This document shows, one piece after another, positions 15,682-23,330 of a stretch of DNA of 38,685 nt. Origin of the DNA: Akkermansiaceae bacterium. Its GTDB lineage: Bacteria; Verrucomicrobiota; Verrucomicrobiia; Verrucomicrobiales; Akkermansiaceae. The position numbers were made by a program, and so were the translations under genes. How positions within the stretch are numbered: the stretch's first letter is position 1; each line of letters starts with the position of its first letter. The notes below the pieces were generated by a model. It searched no databases. It saw nothing but the letters and a program-made list of their open reading frames with translations, and was not told the origin of the DNA. The DNA is taken from NCBI GenBank assembly GCA_026461385.1, contig JAPJNB010000154.1, positions 1 through 38,685 of the forward strand, written 5' to 3'.

Positions 15682-15796
15682 GTTCCTGAGCGGGAATATC
15701 CTTATTAAATTAGCATCGATCAAGCATAAAGTTCCCGATCGGTAATTATTCAAAGATTTTCGAAGTTGATACATAATAAAACTCCCGAACGGTAAC
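15682..15796. promoter_or_regulatory. Three spaced HipB operators
   Basis: Three similar dyads precede hipB: GTTCCTGAGCGGGAAT (15682-15697), GTTCCCGATCGGTAAT (15731-15746) and ACTCCCGAACGGTAAC (15781-15796). The shared core is TCCYGANCGG. Starts are 49 and 50 bp apart, close to whole helical turns, so bound dimers would lie on the same DNA face. This matches the multi-operator layout of other hipBA promoters. Confidence 0.7.
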
Positions 15797-16070
15797 TTTT
15801 CAAGATCACTCCGACTCCAGCCACCGGATAACGAGGTATTAGCGGCATTCCTCGCGAGGTGGTGGGCTGTTCCTATTGCCACCACCCGAATGATCGCGGC
15901 CGGGTCAGCATGGAACGTCTGGGCGGCGATGGCGGATTTGGAGATGTGGTTGGGGTGAGTGTCTATTAAAACAAAGCTCACCCGCAAACTGATCGAAAAG
16001 AATTGTGCCAATTTGCAAGGCCCTTGAACTAGTCCTTCGGCTTATCCGCCACAACCGCTTCGTCTATTGA
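15797..16070. other. Intergenic region with possible gene remnant
   Basis: The 274-bp stretch lies between the HipB operators and the end of the secreted-protein operon. On the minus strand a frame read from about 16011 gives protein-like sequence (ISKSAIAAQTFHADPAAIIR) that then runs into the operators, so it may be a decayed gene. I do not recognise the source and see no complete gene. Confidence 0.3.
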
Positions 16071-16685
16071 TTACTTTTTCTCTTCGGTTGTTTGGGGATT
16101 ATTTACTTTTGGACGAAGACGGACTGGCTCTCCAACGAGGACAAAGCCACTCGGCTTTAGATCGTAGCGCTCCAATAGTAATTTTTCGTTTTGCTTGTGA
16201 TCCTTATTGATTAGTTCGTCATTCCAGATAGATTTTTCACGTTCTGACGTGCCTTCGCGATATCTTATCTCAACGACTCCGCCTTCACGAATATCTACTT
16301 GGGCTAGTGCTAATGCACGAGCACCGCTGAGGCTGCATATACGTTTTTGGCTTTGTAGAATCCACTTTTCATCCACAAGCTTGTAATCGTAATAATCAAT
16401 CCCCAATTCATCAAGTTGGATCGCAACCTCCATGCGTTCTTGCGATACGCGGAAATCGACAACTCTCCTTCTTCCAGTGCTGTAAGTTGGGATGACAAGA
16501 TCAGGAGTCATTTTATCGGGCTTGATGAGCTTAACACGAAATTCCGCATCAGGTTTACTGGTGTCTGGAACAGTGTTTTCTGGGCGTGCTAGTTTTTCTT
16601 TTGTTACACGGAATATTGGTTCTTCGGAGAATGAAAAGCCGTGCATACACGTCAAAATGACTGTGGTAAGTATTTTTGTTTTCAT
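16071..16685 (-). CDS. Secreted protein of unknown function, 204 aa
   Basis: The N-terminus MKTKILTTVILTCMHGFSFS is a signal peptide, so the protein is exported. The mature part has FRVTKEKLARPENTVPD, FRVKLIKPDKMTPDLVIP, VDFRVSQERMEVAIQLDELG and WILQSQKRICSLSGARALAL. No family is recognised. Its ATG overlaps the stop of the large transglutaminase-like gene (ATGA), so the three exported proteins from 20376 to 16071 form one operon. It may be a partner or accessory factor of the large protein. Confidence 0.75.
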   Translation of the reverse strand: MKTKILTTVILTCMHGFSFSEEPIFRVTKEKLARPENTVPDTSKPDAEFRVKLIKPDKMTPDLVIPTYSTGRRRVVDFRVSQERMEVAIQLDELGIDYYDYKLVDEKWILQSQKRICSLSGARALALAQVDIREGGVVEIRYREGTSEREKSIWNDELINKDHKQNEKLLLERYDLKPSGFVLVGEPVRLRPKVNNPQTTEEKK

Positions 16686-19537
16686 GGTGTGGTGACTTCT
16701 TGTGTGCCTTTTGTATCAAGTTTGCGTGTCCAGAATTTGAAGTCCGCAGATGAAAGAGATGGCTTAATAAACTGAACCCCAAACCCCTCTACTGATGCAT
16801 CCTCCCATTCAAGAATGTCCGCAAACGGTCCGGTTCCATATGATGGATCGTAGATTTCCCCATCGTATTCAATGAGTGCATGATCGCCGAATATCCCAAT
16901 GGGATCGGCATTACCTTGCCCGGGGACGCCAGCAAGATCAGTGACAGTCCATCTGGCGGTAGTGGACAATGCCCAGTTCTTTACGAAGAAGACATCGCGA
17001 ATTCCGCCGGTGTAAATGGTGTCTGGATCAACGCCGTAAGTTGCAAGGTAGTCCGCCTTGGCTGCGGCAACACCTCCTGCCGTACCCGTTGGAGCCTCAA
17101 CAGTTATGGGAGTCGAAGCTATTCCTTGAGCAAGCATCACATGCTCAAGCAGCTCTTGGAATGCTCCGCAACGACCATCACCAGTTGCCAAAAGGTCATC
17201 GACACCGTTGCAGGTGCTGTATGGATCTGATGAATTGGCATAATACGTCATTGGCAGTGGCGGTCCAGTAGAACCCGGCGGCAGAACACGCAAAAGGCGC
17301 GGTATACCGTCAGAATCTGGTGAAAAATCTGTCCAGATTGCTCCTACGGAGAGTTTCTCGTCAGTGTTCCCGTCGGCATTACGACTGCCAAGATCAAAAA
17401 GTGTCTCTTGTCGTTTTGTGGTTGTTGGAGTGCTTAGAGTCACGTATGTTCGATTTTTGGTTTCTCCCGCATCGCACCAGTGGCCTTTGTTGTTTACTTC
17501 CACTTCCCATGAAAGGGTCATCGGATTGAGATAGTCGATCTCGTTAACGAAGTTGCCGGCTGAGGGCGTGGCGGGGAGTTCCAACTCATCCGTGCCGATG
17601 GTAGCGGACACAGGAGGATCAATTTTCACATTGCCTGGTCCGGTGACTTTGATCTTCGCGGAAAAGCCACTTACCGCAGTCAGTCCGGAAGGCTTAACCT
17701 TGATTTTCCCAGCGATGGTCGGTGGAGTGTCACGGACATAGGCAATGGGATACTTCCGTTCGCCGGGATCGTCCGCGTCGCCATCGTTGTTGCCGTCCTG
17801 CCAGTGAGGAGCGTCGTAGGTGAAACTCACATCGTCGCTGGTGAGACTCGGCGTAATGGTGGAGTTCGAAAACGAAACTTCCATCGGTTTGAACAGTGGG
17901 ACGTACAGTGTGGCACTTTGACCATCTATGACAAACACCTCGCCAAGCGATTCGTCTGAGATTCCTATGATCGAATCAGGATCATCCACCACGAGGCAAT
18001 TTTGATTATCATCGATTTCTAAGGTGTGGTCGTAATCTGGGTTTGGCTCGTAGCGATGCTTCGGGCTGGTGCCGATGTGAATTAACTGGACTTGATATTT
18101 TGAGCCTTTTGGCAAACGGAAGGTGTCAGTCTGCGACTGTCCATAGTGCCTGTCGGTGCGGAAGCGTACGCCGCCCGCGTCCCCCTCCAATGGCGAGAGC
18201 TGCACGCGGTATTTCTCCGAATGGCTGCCGCTGTCGTCGCCAAATGTCACATTCACCGGCACTGTACCGTTGGGAGGCGGCTGACTGTCGCTTTGATCGT
18301 TCGGATTGCTACCTTGATCGTTCTCGGTATTGTCATTTACGTCGTCATCATCGGTGTCTGGATCGTTCGGGTTGGTGTTGTAATTTGATTCCGCCCCGTT
18401 GCTAAGGTTGTCACTGTCAGGGTCTGCATCTTCGTCATTGTTCGGGTTGGCGTCTTTGGAGTTATGCAGCTTTGGGTTGAAACCGAATTGGATTTCCCAG
18501 CCATCGGCCATTCCATCGTCATCGGTATCCGGTTGCCGCGGATTGGTCCTGTGAGTGACGAACTCCACTTGTGTGGATAGCCCGTCCCAGTCTGGATCTC
18601 CTGCCCATGGAAATGCCGCCGCGTTGTTTGCCACAAATGGATCATAACCTTTGTCGATAAAGACGAATTCAAGCTGATTTGCCAGTGTGTCACTGTCGGC
18701 ATCATGCAGGCCATCATCCTCATCGGTTGGATCGAGGTTATTTGCGAGTTCCCAGTCGTCCCACATCCAGTCGCCGTCAGTGTCCATCTCCAGCGGGTTT
18801 GTGCCATGGATCAGCACCTCATCCCCGTCTGAAAGAGTGTCCTCATCTGTGTCCAAAAGCCCGGGATTGGTGCCGCTTGTGTGAATCTCGCTGTAGTCGT
18901 TCAAGCCATCGCCATCTGAGTCAGCATAGGCGAGAGATGTGGAATGCACAAGCGCCTCATCATAATCATTGAGTCCGTCGCCATCGGTATCCGTTAGATG
19001 TGGATCACCCCAATACAAATACTCGAACTCGTTAGTGAGTCCATCGCTATCAGGGTCGCCATTTGCACCATTTACTGGATTTGTGCTGCCGTCGTCGTTT
19101 GGGTCAAGGTAGTTGTCGATCTCCCAGTCGTCCGGCATTCCGTCTCCATCAGTATCGGCTTTCAGTGGGTTGGTCTGATGGATACTAACTTCTGCGAGAT
19201 TTGTCAGACCATCGTAATCGAAATCGTCCCCATCAGGATCGGCTGTCGGTTGGTCACTGAACCAAAGCCTGTAGAACCCCTTGTCGGAAGTACCATCCAC
19301 CTCATAGCTGATGTCCTGGTCATGGCCCGTCTCGATGTTCGGTGCCCACACCCATTTTCGTAAATGATCGTTTGGGTCTGAAATCTGGATGAAATACGTG
19401 CGGTTTGCGTGACCATACCAGCGAAGGTATTTGTCAGGGCCTACCAGAATCAACTCAGAGTTTTGCACTGGTGCCCACTGCGAGTATGCCGTAGAGACTG
19501 ATGTTGCGAATATAAGTGCATGGAAGAGACGTCTCAT
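16682..19537 (-). CDS. Secreted calcium-repeat protein with transglutaminase-like domain
   Basis: A 951-residue exported protein with signal peptide at 1-19 (MRRLFHALIFATSVSTAYS). Residues about 95-425 carry roughly ten thrombospondin-type-3/EF-hand-like Ca2+ repeats of the type DTDGDGMPDDWEI, DTDGDGLNDYDE and DTDDDGMADGWEI. A beta-rich middle (about 430-760) follows. The C-terminal part has a papain-like transglutaminase triad: C790 in GRCGAFQELL, H886 in GDHALIEYDG and D897 in YDPSYG. The enzyme class can crosslink, deamidate or cleave proteins or peptides; here the substrate is unknown. Many secreted Verrucomicrobia proteins have the Ca2+ repeats, so the gene is probably host-derived cargo in the prophage. 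It overlaps both neighbours by four bases. Confidence 0.88.
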   Translation of the reverse strand: MRRLFHALIFATSVSTAYSQWAPVQNSELILVGPDKYLRWYGHANRTYFIQISDPNDHLRKWVWAPNIETGHDQDISYEVDGTSDKGFYRLWFSDQPTADPDGDDFDYDGLTNLAEVSIHQTNPLKADTDGDGMPDDWEIDNYLDPNDDGSTNPVNGANGDPDSDGLTNEFEYLYWGDPHLTDTDGDGLNDYDEALVHSTSLAYADSDGDGLNDYSEIHTSGTNPGLLDTDEDTLSDGDEVLIHGTNPLEMDTDGDWMWDDWELANNLDPTDEDDGLHDADSDTLANQLEFVFIDKGYDPFVANNAAAFPWAGDPDWDGLSTQVEFVTHRTNPRQPDTDDDGMADGWEIQFGFNPKLHNSKDANPNNDEDADPDSDNLSNGAESNYNTNPNDPDTDDDDVNDNTENDQGSNPNDQSDSQPPPNGTVPVNVTFGDDSGSHSEKYRVQLSPLEGDAGGVRFRTDRHYGQSQTDTFRLPKGSKYQVQLIHIGTSPKHRYEPNPDYDHTLEIDDNQNCLVVDDPDSIIGISDESLGEVFVIDGQSATLYVPLFKPMEVSFSNSTITPSLTSDDVSFTYDAPHWQDGNNDGDADDPGERKYPIAYVRDTPPTIAGKIKVKPSGLTAVSGFSAKIKVTGPGNVKIDPPVSATIGTDELELPATPSAGNFVNEIDYLNPMTLSWEVEVNNKGHWCDAGETKNRTYVTLSTPTTTKRQETLFDLGSRNADGNTDEKLSVGAIWTDFSPDSDGIPRLLRVLPPGSTGPPLPMTYYANSSDPYSTCNGVDDLLATGDGRCGAFQELLEHVMLAQGIASTPITVEAPTGTAGGVAAAKADYLATYGVDPDTIYTGGIRDVFFVKNWALSTTARWTVTDLAGVPGQGNADPIGIFGDHALIEYDGEIYDPSYGTGPFADILEWEDASVEGFGVQFIKPSLSSADFKFWTRKLDTKGTQEVTTP

Positions 19538-20376
19538 CTAGCACCTCCTTCATCTATTAGGTAGCGACTGCCCCTGTGGGGTTTTAGCCAAAACGTGTGG
19601 TTTTGTGGCTTAGGCGGATTGGCTGCATACCAAGCTGCTGCCTCCTGTTGGTATTTCACCTGCGCCTCTCGTATGAGTAAGAGTCGCTCTCTGTGCTTCA
19701 GATAGTAGTCGCGAATGACCGTGATGGCGCGTATTGCCTCTTTATTATCTCCGTTCCCTTTGGTGATGGCGAAAGCATTTTCCTGAAGTGCTGGATGCTT
19801 CGGCACCTTGGTCTCCTTGCCAAAGCGAAGGCCCTTACTGGTATCGATGTTAGATGTGAAGAGATTGAAGGAACTGGTCTTCTCACCGAATTTTAATTTG
19901 GTAATAGGAGAAAGGAGCGTCCAATCCCAGGCGCACCACGCATCGAAGGTCTCTTTGGTGCGAGGATCATACCAGTTCACATGGCTAAGCTGGTGATCAT
20001 AAACTGTGGCACCAAACGAGATTACGTAATGCGGCTCTCCTTCGCTGCTTGGTTGATATGGCTTTGGCTCTGGTGGCGGTGGAATGTCCGGCAAGGTTGA
20101 TGCATCGCCTCGTAGCACCGTTATTTGATGCGTCTTTGACTTGAGTACGCTCGATGCTTCCACGACCATAGGTGGAACTTTTTTTGGTGGTGGGGGCGGT
20201 ATGAAGTGGCTACTCGGGATCGGCAGCACATCATCAAGCTGCTTCTTGTCCTGTGCCGTTGCAAAAGAAACTCCAAATACTGCTAAAAACAGGTACTTTG
20301 CTACTTGGCTCACATTCTTCCTTGGTCCGATATTCGGCTTGAATTTGGTCAGAGATGCTTGAAATAAATGTTCCAT
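19534..20376 (-). CDS. Exported proline-rich protein of unknown function, 280 aa
   Basis: First gene of the secreted operon. Its hydrophobic signal segment is at residues about 27-42 (AKYLFLAVFGVSFATAQ), preceded by an unusually long basic N-region. Two proline clusters follow (FIPPPPPKKVPPM and DIPPPPEPKPYQPS), typical of periplasmic or wall-spanning linkers. A folded part has YVISFGATVYDHQLSHV, DAWCAWDWTLLSP and a helical KYQQEAAAWYAANPP. No family is recognised. Its stop overlaps the start of the calcium-repeat/transglutaminase-like gene, so the products probably act together at the cell envelope. Confidence 0.75.
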   Translation of the reverse strand: MEHLFQASLTKFKPNIGPRKNVSQVAKYLFLAVFGVSFATAQDKKQLDDVLPIPSSHFIPPPPPKKVPPMVVEASSVLKSKTHQITVLRGDASTLPDIPPPPEPKPYQPSSEGEPHYVISFGATVYDHQLSHVNWYDPRTKETFDAWCAWDWTLLSPITKLKFGEKTSSFNLFTSNIDTSKGLRFGKETKVPKHPALQENAFAITKGNGDNKEAIRAITVIRDYYLKHRERLLLIREAQVKYQQEAAAWYAANPPKPQNHTFWLKPHRGSRYLIDEGGAR

Positions 20377-20966
20377 CTGTTAGTTGGCTTGATTTCTTGA
20401 TAGATTGCATTTATTCGATTCCACGCTGTATGGCAAGAGAGAAAGGAATGGTGTCGCTAGTTGCGTTTGCTTGTATGTAATTTTATTGCTAGAATTCTGC
20501 TAGAAACCAATTGATTTCTGCTAGAATTGGTGAAAAAACACTCGTTTGAATTCGTCGTAACTCATTGATGTTGAACAGGAAATCTATTTAGAATGGTGAC
20601 AAAGTTCATGGGTAGAAACACCCCCATCCAAATCCTATGAAAGGTGCCATTTTCAGCTTTACACTTTTTTCACATGACGATCTGTTAGTTTTGCTGCCGC
20701 GAAGGCGCTAGAACCCATGTGGAATATAGGATTCTTGCACATCGGTCCGCCATTGATGGCCGCCCACTAGGTGTAAAGTTTGGTGTAAAGCTGGCCGTTT
20801 TTTGACGGATTTGTGGGAGGATCTGGCGGACACCGGACATGGTAGTGAGGTTAACCACGGTGCGATCATCGATTAAGTCTGACGAGCTAGTGACAATGAA
20901 AGACATTGGCTTAAAATCCAGCCTCGTGCCTTGATTCAATGCTGTGCATGTTAAAACCATTAAGAA
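20377..20966. other. 590-bp intergenic region with repeats and no certain gene
   Basis: It separates the replication operon from the secreted operon on the minus strand. It holds three phased TGCTAGAA boxes (20487-20526), an 11-bp inverted repeat CAGCTTTACAC (20654-20664) / GTGTAAAGCTG (20783-20793), and an extra GTGTAAAG at 20771-20778. A 91-codon minus-strand frame at 20685-20960 spans part of the inverted repeat but resembles nothing I know; I treat it as doubtful. The promoter of the secreted operon is expected here. Confidence 0.4.
20487..20526. repeat. Three phased TGCTAGAA boxes
   Basis: Perfect 8-bp copies at 20487-20494, 20498-20505 and 20519-20526. Starts are 11 and 21 bp apart, one and two helical turns, so a bound protein would contact one DNA face. 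They lie 110-150 bp upstream of the secreted operon start (20376, minus strand), where an activator or repressor site is expected. Confidence 0.6.
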
Positions 20967-21512
20967 TTAGATTCTGCGGGGAAATTGAGAACCGCAACGA
21001 TTGCATGTCCAATACCCCTTCCTGAAACTTATGATCACCAACCCAATGATTGCGATGATTACCCCTGGAATAATCCCAATGATCGTGACTCCCATAACAA
21101 ATCCGATGAGCAACAAAAGGCACCCACACCCAGAGTTGCTCTCGACCGTTTTGCTACAAACCCCTCCGCAGGCTGTGCATCTTACGAGTGTTGATGAAGG
21201 TTGGTGCAGCCTTGGCTGGATGTTTGGTTTGGCCTCGCTGTGAACTGCTTTCGCTTTCTGCCGTGCGCTGGAGGCTCTGGCCCGCTCAGCATCTTTCTCA
21301 AGACGGTCATGCTTTGAGTTCAATCTCTCGACCGCGATCTTGCGCTTTTCAGTCTTTGAGGTTTTACCGGTCCAAGAATCCATCGTATCACAAAGGTTTT
21401 CGGTTGCCTCAATGATGAATTCTCTCAGTTTTATGATCAACTGCATACCTAAACTCTGACTGCCACGGTTTACGCTGGCAATCTTTAGTCGATCAGAAGC
21501 CGCATTTTTCAA
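20967..21512 (-). CDS. Zinc-ribbon membrane protein
   Basis: A 181-residue protein with an N-terminal charged helical half (NSKHDRLEKDAERARAS), then a first Cys pair CTACGGVCSK, two hydrophobic helices (CLLLLIGFVMGVTIIGIIPG and VIIAIIGLVIISF) and a final Cys pair CNRCGSQFP. The two CxxC pairs flank the membrane hairpin and could together bind zinc in the cytoplasm. The ATG overlaps the stop of the nuclease gene (ATGA), so it is the last gene of the phage replication operon. No known function; a membrane tether or superinfection factor is conceivable but unproven. Confidence 0.75.
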   Translation of the reverse strand: MKNAASDRLKIASVNRGSQSLGMQLIIKLREFIIEATENLCDTMDSWTGKTSKTEKRKIAVERLNSKHDRLEKDAERARASSARQKAKAVHSEAKPNIQPRLHQPSSTLVRCTACGGVCSKTVESNSGCGCLLLLIGFVMGVTIIGIIPGVIIAIIGLVIISFRKGYWTCNRCGSQFPRRI

Positions 21513-21877
21513 TCTGCTTCATCACTGCCGAGCACCGTTGCCATGAGGCGGCCGATGCACTCCATCGTTAGTTCGTTTGGACCGAGGCGGATCACTCGCC
21601 ATCCGGCCAATGCGGCTTCGAGGTATTTTTCCAAGTCGGCGGCGAATCCCGTAGGTCGATTGTGGCGGCCGTTGATGTAGATCCCGCCTTCGATCTCAAT
21701 GAGGGTCTTCGATTCGAGGTGGGCGAAGTCGGCGCGCCATTTCCGGGTTGGATGGAATCTAAACTCCTTCTCTAATGCCTGCCCTCCATGCGCGTTCCAG
21801 AGCGTCTCAAATCGCTTCTCCAGCCTGCTTGGCGGCTTGGCTCCCCGGAACACGGTGCGGGCGCGTGTTGGCATCAC
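21509..21877 (-). CDS. PD-(D/E)XK endonuclease, Vsr/DUF559-like
   Basis: A 122-residue nuclease. SRLEKRFETLWNAHGG leads into the catalytic core KWRADFAHL (D50) and TLIEIEGGIY (E61, E63), followed by NGRHNRPTGFAADLEKYLEA and GWRVIRLGPNEL. This EIEGG...GRHxR..GF..DxEKY...GWxVxR pattern is seen in small phage nucleases with a very-short-patch-repair-like fold, which may resolve junctions or nick DNA. The start is fixed by an ATGA overlap with the preceding gene. It belongs to the replication operon. Confidence 0.85.
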   Translation of the reverse strand: MMPTRARTVFRGAKPPSRLEKRFETLWNAHGGQALEKEFRFHPTRKWRADFAHLESKTLIEIEGGIYINGRHNRPTGFAADLEKYLEAALAGWRVIRLGPNELTMECIGRLMATVLGSDEAD

Positions 21878-22119
21878 AGAGGCAGTTTAGCTTGGGCTGG
21901 ATCGTCCACGCAGCATTCGATTTCGTCGGTGGTCACCTTGGACACGCGGCAGGTCACCTTGAGTTTGGTGGGCGAGTGCGAGCGGTCGAAGGTGACGCGA
22001 AACCCGAGGCTGAACTTGCCGTCGTCATCGGCACAGTCCTCGGCATCATTGAAGTGGGTGTCTAGCAGTTCCTTCACCGCATCGATGGCGGTTTGTTTTT
22101 CGTTCGTGTTAGTTTCCAT
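21874..22119 (-). CDS. Small acidic phage protein, 81 aa, unknown function
   Basis: It begins METNTNEKQTAIDAVKELLD, continues with an acidic DAEDCADDDGKF and then beta-strand-like FRVTFDRSHSP and LKVTCRVSKVTTDEIEC. It has no membrane segment or recognised motif. It lies between the LmbU-like gene (13 bp gap) and the nuclease gene (ATGA overlap), so it is translated as part of the replication operon. Confidence 0.7.
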   Translation of the reverse strand: METNTNEKQTAIDAVKELLDTHFNDAEDCADDDGKFSLGFRVTFDRSHSPTKLKVTCRVSKVTTDEIECCVDDPAQAKLPL

Positions 22120-22132
22120 CGGTGGTTGGGTG

Positions 22133-22786
22133 TTAGAGTTGGTTGTAGATCGTGATGATCGGCTCGAGGTCTCGTTTGAGCGCCTGTCGTTGTTCGTAGG
22201 TGGAGGTGCTGAGGAATCGGTCCGCTTGCATGCGTTTCCACCAGAGCGCGAGTCGGTTCACGAACGGGATATGGTTTTCCACGCCTTGGTCGGCATCGTC
22301 CGGTTCCATGTCCTTGGCGGTGGCGACGCGGCCGAGGTTGAGCGACTTGCGCAGGCGGCGGGTGGACATCCGTTGGCCGGATTGGTTTTCGGAAATGCAT
22401 GACTCGATCCAGTTCGCCTGTTCGGTTTCCGGCAGCTTGGCGATTAGGCGGTGGTGTTCCCACGAAAGCAGTTCGGTGCGCAGCGGATAGGGTACGTTCC
22501 GCGAAACGTAGGCGAAGTTTTGAAGCGTGGGGATGTCGATGCCGGTGTGGGTGGACGCGTATTCATAGAGCTGCGAATTCACGCGCTTTGTGGGCGGTCC
22601 ATCGGTGCCGAAGAGGCTGTCGCCATAGACGAGCCAGTCGCCGATCACGAAGGACACCGAACGGGCAGCTTGTCCGAGTGCTGGGGCGAGGCTCTTCCAT
22701 TCATCGAGCGTGAGTTCGCCGGTGAATTGGAGGCCGGTGGGGCTGATGTTAGCCTTTGGTGTGGGTAGGGTGAGGACTTGGTTCAT
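22133..22786 (-). CDS. LmbU-like putative regulator, 217 aa
   Basis: A protein with SLAPALGQAARSVSFVIGDW followed by LVYGDSLFG (residues about 32-60), then a helix-turn-helix-like stretch STHTGIDIPTLQNFAYVSRN and ELLSWEHHRLIAKLPETEQA. This run resembles the LmbU family of actinobacterial regulators and similar plasmid proteins, which place a GDWxxYG motif before a DNA-binding helix and an LSWxHH motif. The C-terminal part is helical and basic (RMSTRRLRKSLN). It overlaps the end of the preceding HTH gene by 38 bases. Regulation or replication control is an inference from the family resemblance. Confidence 0.6.
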   Translation of the reverse strand: MNQVLTLPTPKANISPTGLQFTGELTLDEWKSLAPALGQAARSVSFVIGDWLVYGDSLFGTDGPPTKRVNSQLYEYASTHTGIDIPTLQNFAYVSRNVPYPLRTELLSWEHHRLIAKLPETEQANWIESCISENQSGQRMSTRRLRKSLNLGRVATAKDMEPDDADQGVENHIPFVNRLALWWKRMQADRFLSTSTYEQRQALKRDLEPIITIYNQL

Positions 22787-23330
22787 GGGACTGGGTGGAT
22801 TTGATTCTGGCTTCTCGATACCGCTTGCGGGCTGTCAACGAACGCATGGCGCGTGATGGTCGGATGCCGAGCAATTCGGTGAGTTCCACGCAGCGTTTCG
22901 AAACTGCGGCGCGTGTGATGCCGTGCTTCCCAGCGATGTGGGTCATCGAGGAGCCGGAATAGTTGAGTCCGCTAACCAGCGCGATGCACTCGGCGGTGAG
23001 TCTGGCGTTGTGGTGGCAGAGGATCTCACCCAACACGCGCCGCACGGTGTCCCAGGTTTGTTCTGGGTCGCAGGGCGAGTCGTGGGGAGCGGCGTCTGGA
23101 TCTGGCTCCGGCATGAGGGCTGGATCATCGCCTTCACGCATGAGCGGGCTGTCTGCGGCATCACCCTTGGCAGCACCATTGCCGTGAATGGCGAGGGAAG
23201 GGGACGCGAGTCCTTGCGCTTCTAGCTGGCGACGTTCCGCAGGCGGTAGCGAGTCGATCCACGCCCGGTATTCGCGTTCGTATTCCGCGTCGCGAGCCTT
23301 CTGTTTTTGTGAGTAGTCGTCGGATTTCAT
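22749..23330 (-). CDS. HTH protein of the phage replication operon, 193 aa
   Basis: The N-terminal part is charged (QKQKARDAEYEREYRAW, then PPAERRQLEAQG), the middle is a low-complexity Pro/Asp-rich linker (DDPALMPEPDPDAAPHD), and the C-terminal 80 residues hold a helix-turn-helix: MTHIAGKHGITRAAVSKRCV followed by ELLGIRPSRAMRSLTAR. This resembles sigma-70 region 4 or resolvase-type HTH units. The start at 23330 is fixed by an ATGA overlap with the polymerase fusion gene; the longer frame upstream is not used. It may regulate late genes or recognise the replication origin. Confidence 0.72.
   Translation of the reverse strand: MKSDDYSQKQKARDAEYEREYRAWIDSLPPAERRQLEAQGLASPSLAIHGNGAAKGDAADSPLMREGDDPALMPEPDPDAAPHDSPCDPEQTWDTVRRVLGEILCHHNARLTAECIALVSGLNYSGSSMTHIAGKHGITRAAVSKRCVELTELLGIRPSRAMRSLTARKRYREARIKSTQSHEPSPHPTHTKG

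Noticed and set aside
20685..20960. 91-codon open frame on the minus strand
   Set aside because: It crosses one arm of an 11-bp inverted repeat, has no family resemblance and no overlap with neighbouring genes; kept only as a doubtful frame in the intergenic entry.
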